Shown here piece by piece: positions 21,819 through 30,625 of a stretch of DNA of 45,057 nucleotides. Below the pieces are notes generated by a model. That model did not search any database. It was not told the origin of the DNA and saw only the letters and a program-made list of their open reading frames with translations. A program made the translations under genes and the position numbers. How positions within the stretch are numbered: the stretch's first letter is position 1; each line of letters opens with the position of its first letter. Source of the DNA: an uncultured Bdellovibrionales bacterium (GTDB lineage: Bacteria > Bdellovibrionota > FAC87 > UBA2466); the NCBI GenBank assembly GCA_937903155.1, contig CALCZU010000090.1:1-45057 (forward strand), given 5' to 3'.

Positions 21819-22876
21819 AACATCTCCAATTCAGCTTGTAGCGCCCCTGCACTCTTCAAGGCTTGAAGAAGGGCAACAAGATCATCCGGAGAAGCGCCCA
21901 TGTCGTTTAAATGCTGGACGATTTCGGAGATATTCGAACCCTGGTTCATGATCATGACTCGCTTACTCTTCCCTCCTTCGGCCGTCGGAGGAGGAGGAGC
22001 GGCGGCAGCTCCGCCCTTAGCACTTGCGATATTCCTCGAATCATCCTTTACTTCAATTTTTAAATTACTATGCGCCATTGCAACCGGAGAAATTCTCACC
22101 TGCTCTCCTAAAATCACGGTACCTGTTCGAGGGTTAATCACAATCTTTGCGCGGTGATCGGTTTCCACTTCAATGGATTCGATTTGTGCAATCAGTTCCG
22201 AAGGATTCCCTTCGAAAGTGTAGGGGAAGATCACTTCAACGATACTTGCGTCGACCGGAAGCGCGTATTTGCCTCCAAGTTCATCGTTAATTCGAGTGGC
22301 GATTCGAACGGACGTCGTGAAGTCAGGCGTCGATAAGAAATATCTCAACGTGCGATCTTTTCCGATCTCATAAGGAATTTCTTTTTCTAAAATCGCCCCA
22401 CCTGGGATCACGGCCGTCACGGGACTTGTACCGCCGCCCCCGCCGCCGCCTTTGTCCGATTTTTTTAGAGAAATCACTTTCCCCTGCCCCATCGCATAGA
22501 TCTTTCCGTCAGCACCTTTTAAAGCCGTCATCATCAGATTTCCGCCGTCCAAAGAAGCAGCATTCGAAACAGAGGAAATCGTCACATCTAAAGTGGATCC
22601 GAGTTTAAGCATCGGAGGAAGAATTGCAGTCGCAACGACAATCGCAGTATTTTTGGTATCGAGTTTTGCGGTCTTGGGATCAATTCCAATCCCTTTCAAA
22701 AGACCGGCTAACGAGCTTTCCGTCAGTTCGTTGGATTTGTCCCCTGTTCCGTTTAGCCCAATGACAAGTCCATAACCCACGAGTTGGTTATTTCTTAAAC
22801 CTTTGAGTGCCGCAATATCTTTGATACGGGCTGCATAAAGATCCGCACAAATGAGTAAGATGAAAAGATATTTCAT
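21815..22876 (-). CDS. flgI: Flagellar P-ring protein FlgI
   Basis: A periplasmic protein that forms the P ring around the rod. It has a signal peptide (MKYLFILLICADLYAA), then the highly conserved IKDIAALKGLRNNQLVGYGL, LIGLNGTGDK-type loop and LLKGIGI; the end matches the family (GASPDDLVALLQALKSAGAL). It carries a seven-Gly run (~147-153) and an Ala/Pro-rich stretch (~294-303, GGAAAAPPPPTA) in surface-loop positions. 353 aa. Confidence 0.97.
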   Translation of the reverse strand: MKYLFILLICADLYAARIKDIAALKGLRNNQLVGYGLVIGLNGTGDKSNELTESSLAGLLKGIGIDPKTAKLDTKNTAIVVATAILPPMLKLGSTLDVTISSVSNAASLDGGNLMMTALKGADGKIYAMGQGKVISLKKSDKGGGGGGGTSPVTAVIPGGAILEKEIPYEIGKDRTLRYFLSTPDFTTSVRIATRINDELGGKYALPVDASIVEVIFPYTFEGNPSELIAQIESIEVETDHRAKIVINPRTGTVILGEQVRISPVAMAHSNLKIEVKDDSRNIASAKGGAAAAPPPPTAEGGKSKRVMIMNQGSNISEIVQHLNDMGASPDDLVALLQALKSAGALQAELEML

Positions 22877-23598
22877 TATTTATTTTCCTTAGGCGGTGGG
22901 GTCATGTCTGATTTTCCCGGAGTTCCGTTACTGGCGACGACCGGTTTTTTATAGAGCTTCTCAGGTTGTACCACTTCTACTTTGAGACTTAAGAGAGAAT
23001 CGGAATTGGAATTATTGTCGTTTGTAATATCTTTTTCTCGAAGGGTTCCTTCGAAAGATACAAACGTGTTTTTATCAGAAATCTGCATTCCGCGATTTGC
23101 TGAAACTCGGTAGAGTCCTTTCGAAATCACTTCAATGATCGTGACTTCGGTAGTCTTCGGTTCGTCTTTTTCTTTTGAGGCCGAAGCAGGGGCGCGAGAA
23201 GCATCGTCTTCAGGTTTTTTATCCGCTCCCGGTTTCTTCGAAGCTTCAGCCGAGGCCAAAGCCTGAGCTTTCGCTTCTTCGCCGTCTTTGCGTTCCATTT
23301 CAAAATTCTTATACGGATACATCGAGGTCAAAACGCGCGATTTGAAATTAGGACTGATATTTAAAGTAATGACATCTCCGAGACTTCTCGAGAATTGAGG
23401 GGAATAGATTTCATTCCATGCGGAATCTTCAGACCAAAGAGACCCAGGTTCGCGAGAGAGAGGCTTTTTCACGGGAGGTGCGGTATAAACGATTTTTGGA
23501 GGATCAAGATATTCTTGATCTTTTTTTCCACCAAAAATTCCACACCCCGTCATTTGAATCAGAACCAAAACGCTTAAAATTTTAAAAACGAGATTCAT
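22876..23598 (-). CDS. flgH: Flagellar L-ring lipoprotein FlgH
   Basis: An outer-membrane ring subunit. Its lipoprotein signal ends in IQMTGC, and the conserved GSLWSEDSAWNEIYSPQFSR and RSLGDVITLNIS, with C-terminal SANRGMQISDKN, fit FlgH. A Lys/Glu/Ala-rich insertion (about residues 103-148, with AQALASAEASKKPGADKK) replaces the short loop seen in most homologues and extends the protein to 240 aa. Its stop and the flgI start share one base (TAATG). Confidence 0.96.
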   Translation of the reverse strand: MNLVFKILSVLVLIQMTGCGIFGGKKDQEYLDPPKIVYTAPPVKKPLSREPGSLWSEDSAWNEIYSPQFSRSLGDVITLNISPNFKSRVLTSMYPYKNFEMERKDGEEAKAQALASAEASKKPGADKKPEDDASRAPASASKEKDEPKTTEVTIIEVISKGLYRVSANRGMQISDKNTFVSFEGTLREKDITNDNNSNSDSLLSLKVEVVQPEKLYKKPVVASNGTPGKSDMTPPPKENK

Positions 23599-23606
23599 CT
23601 TTTCCT

Positions 23607-24281
23607 CTATTGAATACTCACTTCATTTGCTGACGTAACTTTTCCCTGGATAATCTTACGGCTCGCGGTATTTTCGACTCGAATGCTTTCGCCTCTTTTT
23701 CCGGCCTGAAGCGCTTTCGTGCGAACCGAGATTTTAAGGCGGGGCGTTTCGTAGACGAGATCCACAAGCTGTCCGGGACGAATAAGTTGGGGACTCATCG
23801 TTTGACCGGTTGTAATCACTCTATCGGGCGTAATATTTCCCTGAGCACTCAATAAAAACAGCTCACTGTTTTCCGTAAAGTATCCAGTGTGTGAGAACGG
23901 GGTGAGTTCACGTTCTTCAAATCTCACGTTATCCTCTGAAAAAGCTTCCGCATGGCGAACAGGCGTTTTTGAAACCGCAACCTTTAAGTAAATCCGCGCC
24001 ACCGCCGTTCCATACATTTCCTGTTTCCCGTTCTTACCAAGCCAGCTCACTTTGAAGTGGATATTTCCAATGGGGGGTCTGGGTTTGACTTCCTCAACCG
24101 TCGCATTGTCTGGAATAGCTTGGCTAGTGTAAGGTTTTTCAACACTGATGCGACTCGCATTCGGAAAGTCAATACGAATCAGCTTTTCGATCCCAGAGAG
24201 CAACTTCTCGTTGTAAGAAGTTGTCGCTGAGTGCGCTAGAGTTGAAAGAAACAGTACGGATGTGATCAATACCCATTTCAT
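23607..24281 (-). CDS. flgA: P-ring assembly chaperone FlgA
   Basis: A periplasmic chaperone for FlgI, with a signal peptide (MKWVLITSVLFLSTLAHS) and the C-terminal SAF-type domain (TGQTMSPQLIRPGQLVDLVY, GESIRVENTASRKIIQGKV). 224 aa. It lies between flgG and flgH with 12- and 8-base gaps. Confidence 0.95.
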   Translation of the reverse strand: MKWVLITSVLFLSTLAHSATTSYNEKLLSGIEKLIRIDFPNASRISVEKPYTSQAIPDNATVEEVKPRPPIGNIHFKVSWLGKNGKQEMYGTAVARIYLKVAVSKTPVRHAEAFSEDNVRFEERELTPFSHTGYFTENSELFLLSAQGNITPDRVITTGQTMSPQLIRPGQLVDLVYETPRLKISVRTKALQAGKRGESIRVENTASRKIIQGKVTSANEVSIQ

Positions 24282-24293
24282 TAATTTAGAATC

Positions 24294-25088
24294 CTATCGA
24301 ATATTAGTGGTGTGTTGGAGAATTTGGTCGACAGTCTGAATGACTTTGGAGTTCATTTCAAAAGCTCTTTGAGCTGAAATCATGTCGGTCATTTCACGAA
24401 CGACATCGACATTTGAGCTTTCTAAGAATCCTTGCATGATACTTCCGACGTTGCCTTGACCTTGACTGATATTAGGAACGGTTACATTCGCAGCGCCACT
24501 GGCTTCAGTCGCACCGAACATATTTTTACCGAGTGCCTTCAAACCGCCATTATTCACGAAAGTGGCAATTTGAATTTGTCCGAGCTGTGTTCTTTCGTTG
24601 TCACTCACAAGGCCGTACATCACGCCATCTTCTGCAACTTCAACTCTTCGAATATTTGGAGCCACCGTTGTTTCAGGCAGGAGTGGATAACCTTCGATCG
24701 TTTCAATTCTACCGGTCGCCGACTTGTAAAAGCTACCATCTTTTTTATATGCAGTTTCGCCTGAAGGCATTTGAATCATAAAAAAGCCCTCACCTCGAAC
24801 CATGAAGTCAAGGTCACGGCTAGTGTGCTGTGCATTTCCGGCTTCGAAGTTTCTTTGAACGCCAGAGACTTTTACGCCCATCCCTCTTTGGATTCCTACG
24901 GGAGAATTTGAAGTCGCAGAGGTATTTGCGCCCGGTTCTTGAAGCGTTTCATAAAGAAGATCTTGAAATTCGACGCGGCTTTTTTTGTACCCGGTCGTAT
25001 TTACGTTCGCGAGATTATTTGAAATGCTGTCGATTTGAGACATTTGCGCTTCCATTCCAGAAGCTGCCGTGTGAAGTGCGCTAATCAT
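24294..25088 (-). CDS. flgG: Flagellar distal rod protein FlgG
   Basis: It has the rod-family N-terminus (AASGMEAQMSQIDSISNNLA then NVNTTGYKKSR) and C-terminus (QGFLESSNVDVVREMTDMIS followed by AQRAFEMNSK), with the usual 264 aa for FlgG. Its start overlaps the flgF stop by one base (TAATG). It forms the distal rod beneath the hook. Confidence 0.97.
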   Translation of the reverse strand: MISALHTAASGMEAQMSQIDSISNNLANVNTTGYKKSRVEFQDLLYETLQEPGANTSATSNSPVGIQRGMGVKVSGVQRNFEAGNAQHTSRDLDFMVRGEGFFMIQMPSGETAYKKDGSFYKSATGRIETIEGYPLLPETTVAPNIRRVEVAEDGVMYGLVSDNERTQLGQIQIATFVNNGGLKALGKNMFGATEASGAANVTVPNISQGQGNVGSIMQGFLESSNVDVVREMTDMISAQRAFEMNSKVIQTVDQILQHTTNIR

Positions 25089-25987
25089 TATCGCTCCCTT
25101 GCAATATCATTTGCGGTTCGTGTGTCGATATCTTGATAAGTTTTAATCGCCTGCATATGAGATTCGTAACTACGGGTCGCTTCAATCAATCGAGTCATTT
25201 CACTCACCGCATTGACGTTAGACCCTTCGATGAATCCTTGATGCATTTTAGACTCGCCTTGAGTGCCTTTTAAATTTTCAAGCTTCGTATTTCGGTAGAG
25301 AGAATTTCCTACTTTTTCAAGCCATTGGCTCTCGTGGAACTCTTCGATATTAATGGAGCCCACGACGCCTCCGTTTTGATGAATCTCACCTTCGGGCGTG
25401 ATTTTCACCGGTCCCACATCGCCGAGAACAATCATTCTACCTTCAGGATTTAAATCTCTGGGAGCGGCGGCTTTTGGAGCCTTCGCGGCTTCCTTCACGC
25501 CAACCGTTCCAAAACTTCCACCGGCAGGTTTTTCTTCTGCGCCCGATTTTGCAGAGCGAGAGAGAACGGGGAACCCACTGGCATTCACAAGTTTGCCTGT
25601 GTTATCAATACTGAAATTTCCCTGTCGGGTGTAGCGAACTCCTTGAGGAGTGAGCACTTCAAAAAATCCCGTTCCTTCAAGAGCCACATCTAAGGTGCGA
25701 CCGGTTTTTTGGAGTCCTCCCTGTCGGAAGTCGGTATAAACCCCGTCCATCTCGACAAAGCTCTTATCTCCTTGAACCCGTCCGTCTTCGGATGTGAGCC
25801 CTGCGATTTCGCGTCCCAGACTCTGTACCGAGTCTGGATGGCGTAGCTCGCTTAAGTATTCGTTAAAAGTTCCGGTATCGCGTTTAAAGCCCGCAGTGTT
25901 TGCATTGGCTAAATTATTCGCGATGAGATCAAGCTCATGCGCTTTAGCGATACCGCCCGAGAGTGCTGTGTAGATTCCTTTGTCCAT
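25088..25987 (-). CDS. flgF: Flagellar proximal rod protein FlgF
   Basis: It has a rod-family N-terminus (MDKGIYTALSGGIAKAHELD, NNLANANTAGFKRD) and C-terminus (GFIEGSNVNAVSEMTRLIEA followed by TRSYESHM). The 299 aa exceed the usual ~250 because of a Lys/Ala/Gly-rich insertion at about 150-185. It is the first gene of the flagellar run; a sigma-54-like promoter lies 22 bases upstream. No clear Shine-Dalgarno. Confidence 0.95.
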   Translation of the reverse strand: MDKGIYTALSGGIAKAHELDLIANNLANANTAGFKRDTGTFNEYLSELRHPDSVQSLGREIAGLTSEDGRVQGDKSFVEMDGVYTDFRQGGLQKTGRTLDVALEGTGFFEVLTPQGVRYTRQGNFSIDNTGKLVNASGFPVLSRSAKSGAEEKPAGGSFGTVGVKEAAKAPKAAAPRDLNPEGRMIVLGDVGPVKITPEGEIHQNGGVVGSINIEEFHESQWLEKVGNSLYRNTKLENLKGTQGESKMHQGFIEGSNVNAVSEMTRLIEATRSYESHMQAIKTYQDIDTRTANDIARER

Positions 25988-26008
25988 AGTGAGTCATTTG
26001 TCTGTATC

Positions 26009-26026
26009 TGCAATCCCGTTGCCAAA
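26009..26026 (-). promoter_or_regulatory. Sigma-54 (RpoN) -24/-12 promoter candidate for the flgF operon
   Basis: On the minus strand TTTGGCAACGGGATTGCA keeps the GG-N10-GC spacing required by sigma-54 and most of the TGGCAC-N5-TTGC consensus. It lies 22 bases before the flgF start; the predicted transcript would have a very short leader (about 11 bases), which is a point against it. Early or middle flagellar genes are commonly RpoN-dependent outside enterics. Confidence 0.5.
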
Positions 26027-26145
26027 GTTTTTCATGGGTCTTCGTGTGCAAACGCCAAATCCAAAGCGGCAAAATTTTCCTTCGGACGGAAAAATAATTC
26101 CGACACTCAGCATAAATTCGTTTTCAATGATAAAATTTTATTTAT

Positions 26146-27093
26146 ATGAAAAAACTTATTCTCTCGTTTTCCTTGGGGCTTCTCTGTCTCTTCTTTCAGG
26201 GCTGCACCCGCAATCCCGTGCTAGCCGAAGTGGGCGATTACAAAATCACCAAAGAAGAAGCCAATTTTAGAAACAGAGTGATTCGAATTTATTATCCTCA
26301 AGAGACTCGAAACTTAGGAATTGATCAGCTTGTGCGCGCGTTTACTTACGCTCAGATTCTAAAAAACAACGGACAAGAAGTGACTGACGATGTCCTCACG
26401 AAAGAAGTGAATCGAATCGACCAACATACGCTAGTCCCCGAAACGCTCGCCCGCATTAAAGGAATCTTTGGTCCCGATACGAAGAGTTATCGACGAGTCT
26501 TCGTTTTGCCGACACTCACCGAAAGAGTCATTTACTTCGAATTTTTCTTACACGATCCGAAGCCCCAGGCAGTTGCTGTGAAACCCGCAGAGGATTTTCT
26601 TCATCTTGCTCTGCAAAAGCCAAAAGAATATCTGAACCTGGCTTCCACTAAAGGCTATAAAGTCCAAGATTTTGAAGTTTCTGTAAAAGAGGGCTTAAAA
26701 GAGCTTAAAAACGAACCCAAGAAAAAAGGTAAAAAGGGTGAAGACGATGCGAGGTCGCTTGCCTCAAATAATCCCAACTCCGCCCCCGCTCATCTCGACA
26801 TGCGCATGAAAGCGCAAATGGAAGAACAACGAGCCGAAGAAGCCAAACGATGGATTGAAAACATTTTAAAAGGATTAAAGCCCGGGGAAATCTATTCCAA
26901 GCTCGTCGACCAGGGACAACAGTGGTACGTCGTCAAATTTTTAAAACAAACGCCCAGTAAAAAAGGCGCCTACACGTTTAATGCAGTCGCCTTTAATAAA
27001 GCCGAATACGGCGAGTGGATTGAAGCCGAAACTAAAAAAGTAAAAATCACCCGCTTCGACGTCAGCGAAACCACTCCCGCTGTAAAAAAATAA
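26146..27093 (+). CDS. Lipoprotein with SurA/PrsA-like N-terminal domain
   Basis: The lipobox is FFQGC after a 19-residue signal. LAEVGDYKITKEEANFRNRV corresponds to the start of SurA-N/PrsA-type foldase domains (usually VNGxxITxxE), followed by helices (LGIDQLVRAFTYAQILKNNG, VTDDVLTKEVNRI). The rest is Lys/Glu-rich and ends with a beta-rich segment (QQWYVVKFLKQTPSKKGAYT). No canonical parvulin motif was found, so it is probably a chaperone rather than a prolyl isomerase. No Shine-Dalgarno is visible. It is divergent from flgF and convergent, end to end, with the next gene. Confidence 0.8.
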   Translation: MKKLILSFSLGLLCLFFQGCTRNPVLAEVGDYKITKEEANFRNRVIRIYYPQETRNLGIDQLVRAFTYAQILKNNGQEVTDDVLTKEVNRIDQHTLVPETLARIKGIFGPDTKSYRRVFVLPTLTERVIYFEFFLHDPKPQAVAVKPAEDFLHLALQKPKEYLNLASTKGYKVQDFEVSVKEGLKELKNEPKKKGKKGEDDARSLASNNPNSAPAHLDMRMKAQMEEQRAEEAKRWIENILKGLKPGEIYSKLVDQGQQWYVVKFLKQTPSKKGAYTFNAVAFNKAEYGEWIEAETKKVKITRFDVSETTPAVKK

Positions 27094-28320
27094 TTACTTC
27101 AGACTGTCTCTCAGACGTCTTTTTTCCTCATCCGTCATTCTCTTAGGCCCAGCCGCAGGCTTTTCGCTCTCAGGCGCCTTCTCCTCATTATTTTTTACTT
27201 TAGGAGGTAATTCATAGCCTTCTAAAAGATCTTTATAAGACGTAGGCCCACGCAGCACACCCGTTTCTGAGAGATGGCTATCCGCAAAGCGCCACATTCG
27301 AGAAGGAACATTCGTGAGTCTCTCCATAACTTTGGTGTCCTTCACAGGAACAAATTTCGGCTCTCCCCCTTCCATCACCACTTCAACCGCTTCTACCCCA
27401 CGAGTCGCTTCTTCCCCAACGATAAAAACCTTTGTCGCAATTCGAAGGACTCGTAACGTTTTAAAGGATGCAAATTTTGGATATCGATTCATCGCAATCC
27501 AAAGCGCCGCTTCTCCACCGACGGTCGCGACATCCAAAACATCAATGCCAAGTTCTCCACCATTTTTCACATGCTCCGAAACACCCACCGCATAACCTTT
27601 TTCCTTTTTAAAACTATCGGAGAATCGCGTGACTAAAGCCTCATCCTTTTTCGCGAGCAAATCAGAAAGAGGTAACGCTTTGGGACTTTCAAGATACTTC
27701 CGAGTGAAAATCGTTGTCCCCAAAGCGTTCACAACCACCAGTTCAGTCGATGCGACTGCAGGACCGAATACATTTGCAATAAAACAACTCGGTAGTTTAT
27801 CCTCCGAGTTATTCCACTGCGCCCTGAACTGAATTTTAAATTCTTTTGGATTCAAATTCTCCGCACGCCCATAAATCACATACTTATCGTTGCGAGCATG
27901 CCGCTCAAAATAAACATCTTCTTCGAGCGTAATCGCGCCCCAATCGGCTTGAGAAATTAATGAACGATTGTAGTCTCCATAAAGGCCGAGCGCCGTGCGA
28001 GCAATACTCAGGATGCAGCTTCTCTCATCCTTACCCGCAAATTCACGAGTAAAAGTAGAATCGAGTTTCGACGTATTAATAGAGTTCAAAAGCCTGCTTC
28101 TAGCACTCTCGATATCCATTAATAAATTCGCATGAACCGACGGATTGCGACTTTCAGCAACAAGTTTGTCATACTCTTTTTGCTTCTGCACAATCTCATT
28201 GGCCTTAGCACTTAACTCCGCTCGGTCGGCAGCCGGAGCACCTGAATAACCCAAAGAAACAAAACCAAAGTGAAAACTCACTAAAATATTGAAAAACAAA
28301 ATCCATCGAGCTCGAATCAT
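27094..28320 (-). CDS. Secreted protein of the GKDERSC family, lone member (paralogue 1)
   Basis: The start at 28320 is chosen because TAGGAGA lies 6 bases upstream and the next residues form a signal peptide (MIRARWILFFNILVSFHFGF). Of its 408 residues, GKDERSC (96-102), LEEDVYFERH (132-141), YGRAENLNPKEF (150-161), LPSC (176-179), VGGEAALWIA, VGEEATR, EGGEPKFVPVKD and LSETGVLRGPTSYKDLLE recur in three tandem paralogues at 41189-44903. The two Cys residues are conserved in all four and may form a disulfide. Family-wide features: N-terminal charged coiled region, beta-rich core, then a Pro/Glu-rich tail ending in a basic helix (EEKRRLRDSLK). No known domain recognised; probably periplasmic or exported. 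Confidence 0.88.
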   Translation of the reverse strand: MIRARWILFFNILVSFHFGFVSLGYSGAPAADRAELSAKANEIVQKQKEYDKLVAESRNPSVHANLLMDIESARSRLLNSINTSKLDSTFTREFAGKDERSCILSIARTALGLYGDYNRSLISQADWGAITLEEDVYFERHARNDKYVIYGRAENLNPKEFKIQFRAQWNNSEDKLPSCFIANVFGPAVASTELVVVNALGTTIFTRKYLESPKALPLSDLLAKKDEALVTRFSDSFKKEKGYAVGVSEHVKNGGELGIDVLDVATVGGEAALWIAMNRYPKFASFKTLRVLRIATKVFIVGEEATRGVEAVEVVMEGGEPKFVPVKDTKVMERLTNVPSRMWRFADSHLSETGVLRGPTSYKDLLEGYELPPKVKNNEEKAPESEKPAAGPKRMTDEEKRRLRDSLK

Positions 28321-28354
28321 TTCATCTCCTAAAAAGGGGGGTGCTTGGACCGCA

Positions 28355-28383
28355 TTTATACATTGCGTTATATATTTAATCAA
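28355..28383 (-). promoter_or_regulatory. Sigma-70 promoter of paralogue 1
   Basis: On the minus strand, TTGATT (28378-28383), a 17-base spacer and TATAAA (28355-28360), with about 27 bases to the start codon. Nearly identical to the promoter of the tandem paralogues at 41051-41079. Confidence 0.65.
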
Positions 28384-28480
28384 GCCTTCATACCTCAGTA
28401 AGAAACTGCCACTAACTATCCGTTTACCATGACCAATTCCAAAAACCCGTGTTTTTAAGATTTGAACAGAACCGAGGAAA

Positions 28481-28610
28481 ATTTTGGGTCGAAGGGGGAC
28501 AGATGGATCCCGGTGTTGTTTCGCAGGCCCTCAATAGCCTTCGGAGACCCGACGGCAATCTTGCCGAGAAGGGTACACCGGGATCCATCTGTCCCCCTTC
28601 GACCCAAAAT
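28481..28610. repeat. Long inverted repeat, 36-bp perfect arms
   Basis: 28481-28516 and 28575-28610 are perfect inverted copies, and with one mismatch pairing continues a few bases further out. The 58-base centre has its own small stem (CGGCAA-TC-TTGCCG). Together with the arms it can fold into a long branched hairpin. It lies between the promoter of paralogue 1 and the HU terminator. ORFs read through it are artefacts. No transposase is nearby and no clear target-site duplication was seen. Confidence 0.9.
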
Positions 28611-28638
28611 CTTCCGCCGCCCTTGCACGTATTTAGTT

Positions 28639-28674
28639 AAAAAAAAAGCACCGGGTTTCCCCGATGCTTTTTTT
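28639..28674 (-). terminator. Terminator of the HU gene (both strands possible)
   Basis: Read on the minus strand, AAAAAAAGCATCGGGG pairs with CCCGGTGCTTTTTTT around a short loop (one C-A mismatch) and ends in a T run, 22 bases after the HU stop. The A and T tracts on both sides could make it bidirectional. Confidence 0.9.
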
Positions 28675-28695
28675 GGAACGTATCAATTTTTTAAA

Positions 28696-28968
28696 TTAGT
28701 TTAAGAAATCTTTGAATGCTTTTCCAGGACGGAATTTTGGAACCGTGCATGCTGGGATTTTGATGCTGGCGCCGGTTTGTGGATTTCTTCCGGTTCGTGC
28801 TTTTCTTTTCGAACGGGTGAAAGTTCCGAATCCGACTAACGTAACATCTTCGCCTTTTTTTACAGTTTTACGGACGATTTCAATGGTGCTGTCGATCAGT
28901 CTTTCGCAATCAGCTTTTGTTAATTCTGATTCTGAAGAAAGTTGTTCCACAAGTTGTGCTTTATTCAT
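28696..28968 (-). CDS. DNA-binding protein HU
   Basis: A 90-residue HU/IHF-family protein that bends and compacts DNA. Its start at 28968 has AAGGAG 10 bases upstream; the frame extends further upstream (to 29034) but only into the leader. MNKAQLVEQLSSESELTKAD, VGFGTFTRSKRKARTGRNPQ and the Pro-containing tip of the beta-arm (TGRNPQTG, IPACTVPKFRPGKAFKDFL) match HU. HU is favoured over IHF by overall similarity; alpha/beta subtype not determined. Confidence 0.97.
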   Translation of the reverse strand: MNKAQLVEQLSSESELTKADCERLIDSTIEIVRKTVKKGEDVTLVGFGTFTRSKRKARTGRNPQTGASIKIPACTVPKFRPGKAFKDFLN

Positions 28969-29005
28969 TTGGATGTTCTCCTTAAGTGTTAATCTGTAAC
29001 GTGAT

Positions 29006-29034
29006 TTTTTAGCAAACCTCATCCGTAGGGTCAA
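29006..29034 (-). promoter_or_regulatory. Sigma-70 promoter for HU
   Basis: On the minus strand TTGACC (29029-29034), a 17-base spacer and TAAAAA (29006-29011), about 37 bases before the HU start codon and its Shine-Dalgarno. Confidence 0.6.
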
Positions 29035-29105
29035 ATCTTTTGTTTAAAAGTTTTAAAGACTTATCAGTTGTCAGTTAAAAAAAAGCGGCCGAGAATTCAC
29101 CTGTC

Positions 29106-30608
29106 ATGTCGTTTCCCTCCATTGTGATCTGTCTCTTTTCTCTGATTTTAACTTCATGCGCTAAAAAATATTCTTTTCGCTCTAGAGCACAGGAGCCCTC
29201 TGAAATTCGAATTGGCGTCTTAGGAAAACCAGAACTGAATTGGATGAAAGGAGATCCTTTTTCGAAAGCGGTGGTCTCTCAACTCGTTGAGCCTCTCATT
29301 GAACTCGAATTAAAAGAGGGAAAATTGCAGCTCGTCGGAAGGATCATTCGTAAATGGGATTTCTCCTCGCCCTTGCTCTTTAATATCCAAATGGACGAAT
29401 CCTCCCACTGGGACGACGGAACACTCGTGACAGCACAACAACTCGTTGAGTCATGGAGGAGTCTACTTGCGACGAGTGAGAATCCGAATCATACCCTTCT
29501 CTCTTGCATCCTAAATGCAAAAGCATTTTCAGAACGTGCGGTGCCTTTTTCATCCGTTGGGATCACGATCGTCAGCCCTTCGCAATTGCAGATTCGGTTT
29601 CAAAATCCTTGTCCGAATTTTCCATTTCTTTTAACTCAGCTCCCGCTGACTCCAAGACTCAATTACCCGTGGAGTCTTACCTCAGGACGATTACTGCCTT
29701 GTCCCTTTCGAAGTGAAGGTCCTTGGATGCTGGAGAGTTTTTTTACCTCTAACGAAATTCTTTTAAAGCCAAATCCCCATTTAGCAACGCCTGTTCTTGC
29801 GGGAAACCGTCTGCGTTTTCAATTTCTCTCTCAAATGAAAGAAGCGCGCTCGCTCATGCAAGACAAGCAACTGGATCTCGTCTTACTTGAAAAAAATCCG
29901 CCTCTTTCAAATGAAGATAAGATTCAAAGTTTCGTTTCTCCAAATTCTATCGTGCTTACCTTTAATCCGAATCGTAAGCCCTTCCAAAATTTAAAAGTTC
30001 GCGAATGGCTGATTCAAGGAATTTCACGCAATGAACTGATCCGTCTCATTGGATTTCCGGCAATTGAATCCACGCGACTTTTTTCTTTCTTCGAAGGAGA
30101 GATGAATGCTCCTGAATTTCATCCTGACTCCACCCCTCGCGATAAAAAATGGATAGATTCTCTTGGGACCGCTTTCCAGTTAGCCGTTCCTCACCAACCT
30201 GTTTTGCAAGCGATCGCAAAAAACTTAAAAGCCCAATGGAAGAAAAATTTAAATCTCGATGTCGAATTGATCTCTTCTGAGAATAACGAGAACGCGATGA
30301 TGTCGTTACAGCATTTCAAACCCGACTTTTCTAAACGAAGTCTTGGGCTTGAAGAATGGGCAAAGTTTTCAACCTTTGATTTTTTCTCTCCCCTGCATGC
30401 TTCTTTAGGTACACCTCAAGAGACGGCTCCCTTTAAACTCTACGAACAAAAACTTCTAAAAATGGAACAGTGGGCAGTTGCGGAAGAAAAATGGGTGATG
30501 CCACTCGTTTCACTCAAACAGAACATCTTAATTCAGCCGAACATTTCACTGCCGGAGCAGCTTCCGTTCCGAGAAACTTTTACGTTTAAAAATATTCGAG
30601 TTCACTAG
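29106..30608 (+). CDS. Peptide/nickel-type ABC transporter substrate-binding lipoprotein (SBP family 5)
   Basis: A lipoprotein (lipobox ILTSC) with the OppA/DppA-type fold: IRIGVLGKPELNWMKGDPFS near the N-terminus, the VVSQLVEPLIEL element, WDDGTLVTAQQLVESWRSLL (the conserved W.DG.p.TA.D...s region), VLTFNPNRKPFQNLKVREWL, then the second-lobe regions. The 500 aa are of usual length. No permease or ATPase genes are next to it, so it is an orphan binding protein serving a remote transporter or a sensory or chaperone role. Starts divergent from HU. Confidence 0.88.
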   Translation: MSFPSIVICLFSLILTSCAKKYSFRSRAQEPSEIRIGVLGKPELNWMKGDPFSKAVVSQLVEPLIELELKEGKLQLVGRIIRKWDFSSPLLFNIQMDESSHWDDGTLVTAQQLVESWRSLLATSENPNHTLLSCILNAKAFSERAVPFSSVGITIVSPSQLQIRFQNPCPNFPFLLTQLPLTPRLNYPWSLTSGRLLPCPFRSEGPWMLESFFTSNEILLKPNPHLATPVLAGNRLRFQFLSQMKEARSLMQDKQLDLVLLEKNPPLSNEDKIQSFVSPNSIVLTFNPNRKPFQNLKVREWLIQGISRNELIRLIGFPAIESTRLFSFFEGEMNAPEFHPDSTPRDKKWIDSLGTAFQLAVPHQPVLQAIAKNLKAQWKKNLNLDVELISSENNENAMMSLQHFKPDFSKRSLGLEEWAKFSTFDFFSPLHASLGTPQETAPFKLYEQKLLKMEQWAVAEEKWVMPLVSLKQNILIQPNISLPEQLPFRETFTFKNIRVH

Positions 30609-30625
30609 AGCGCACGCTTTAGAAG

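Noticed and set aside
28449..28704. Two plus-strand ORFs
   Set aside because: They read through the 36-bp-arm inverted repeat and the HU terminator and have no protein-like pattern.
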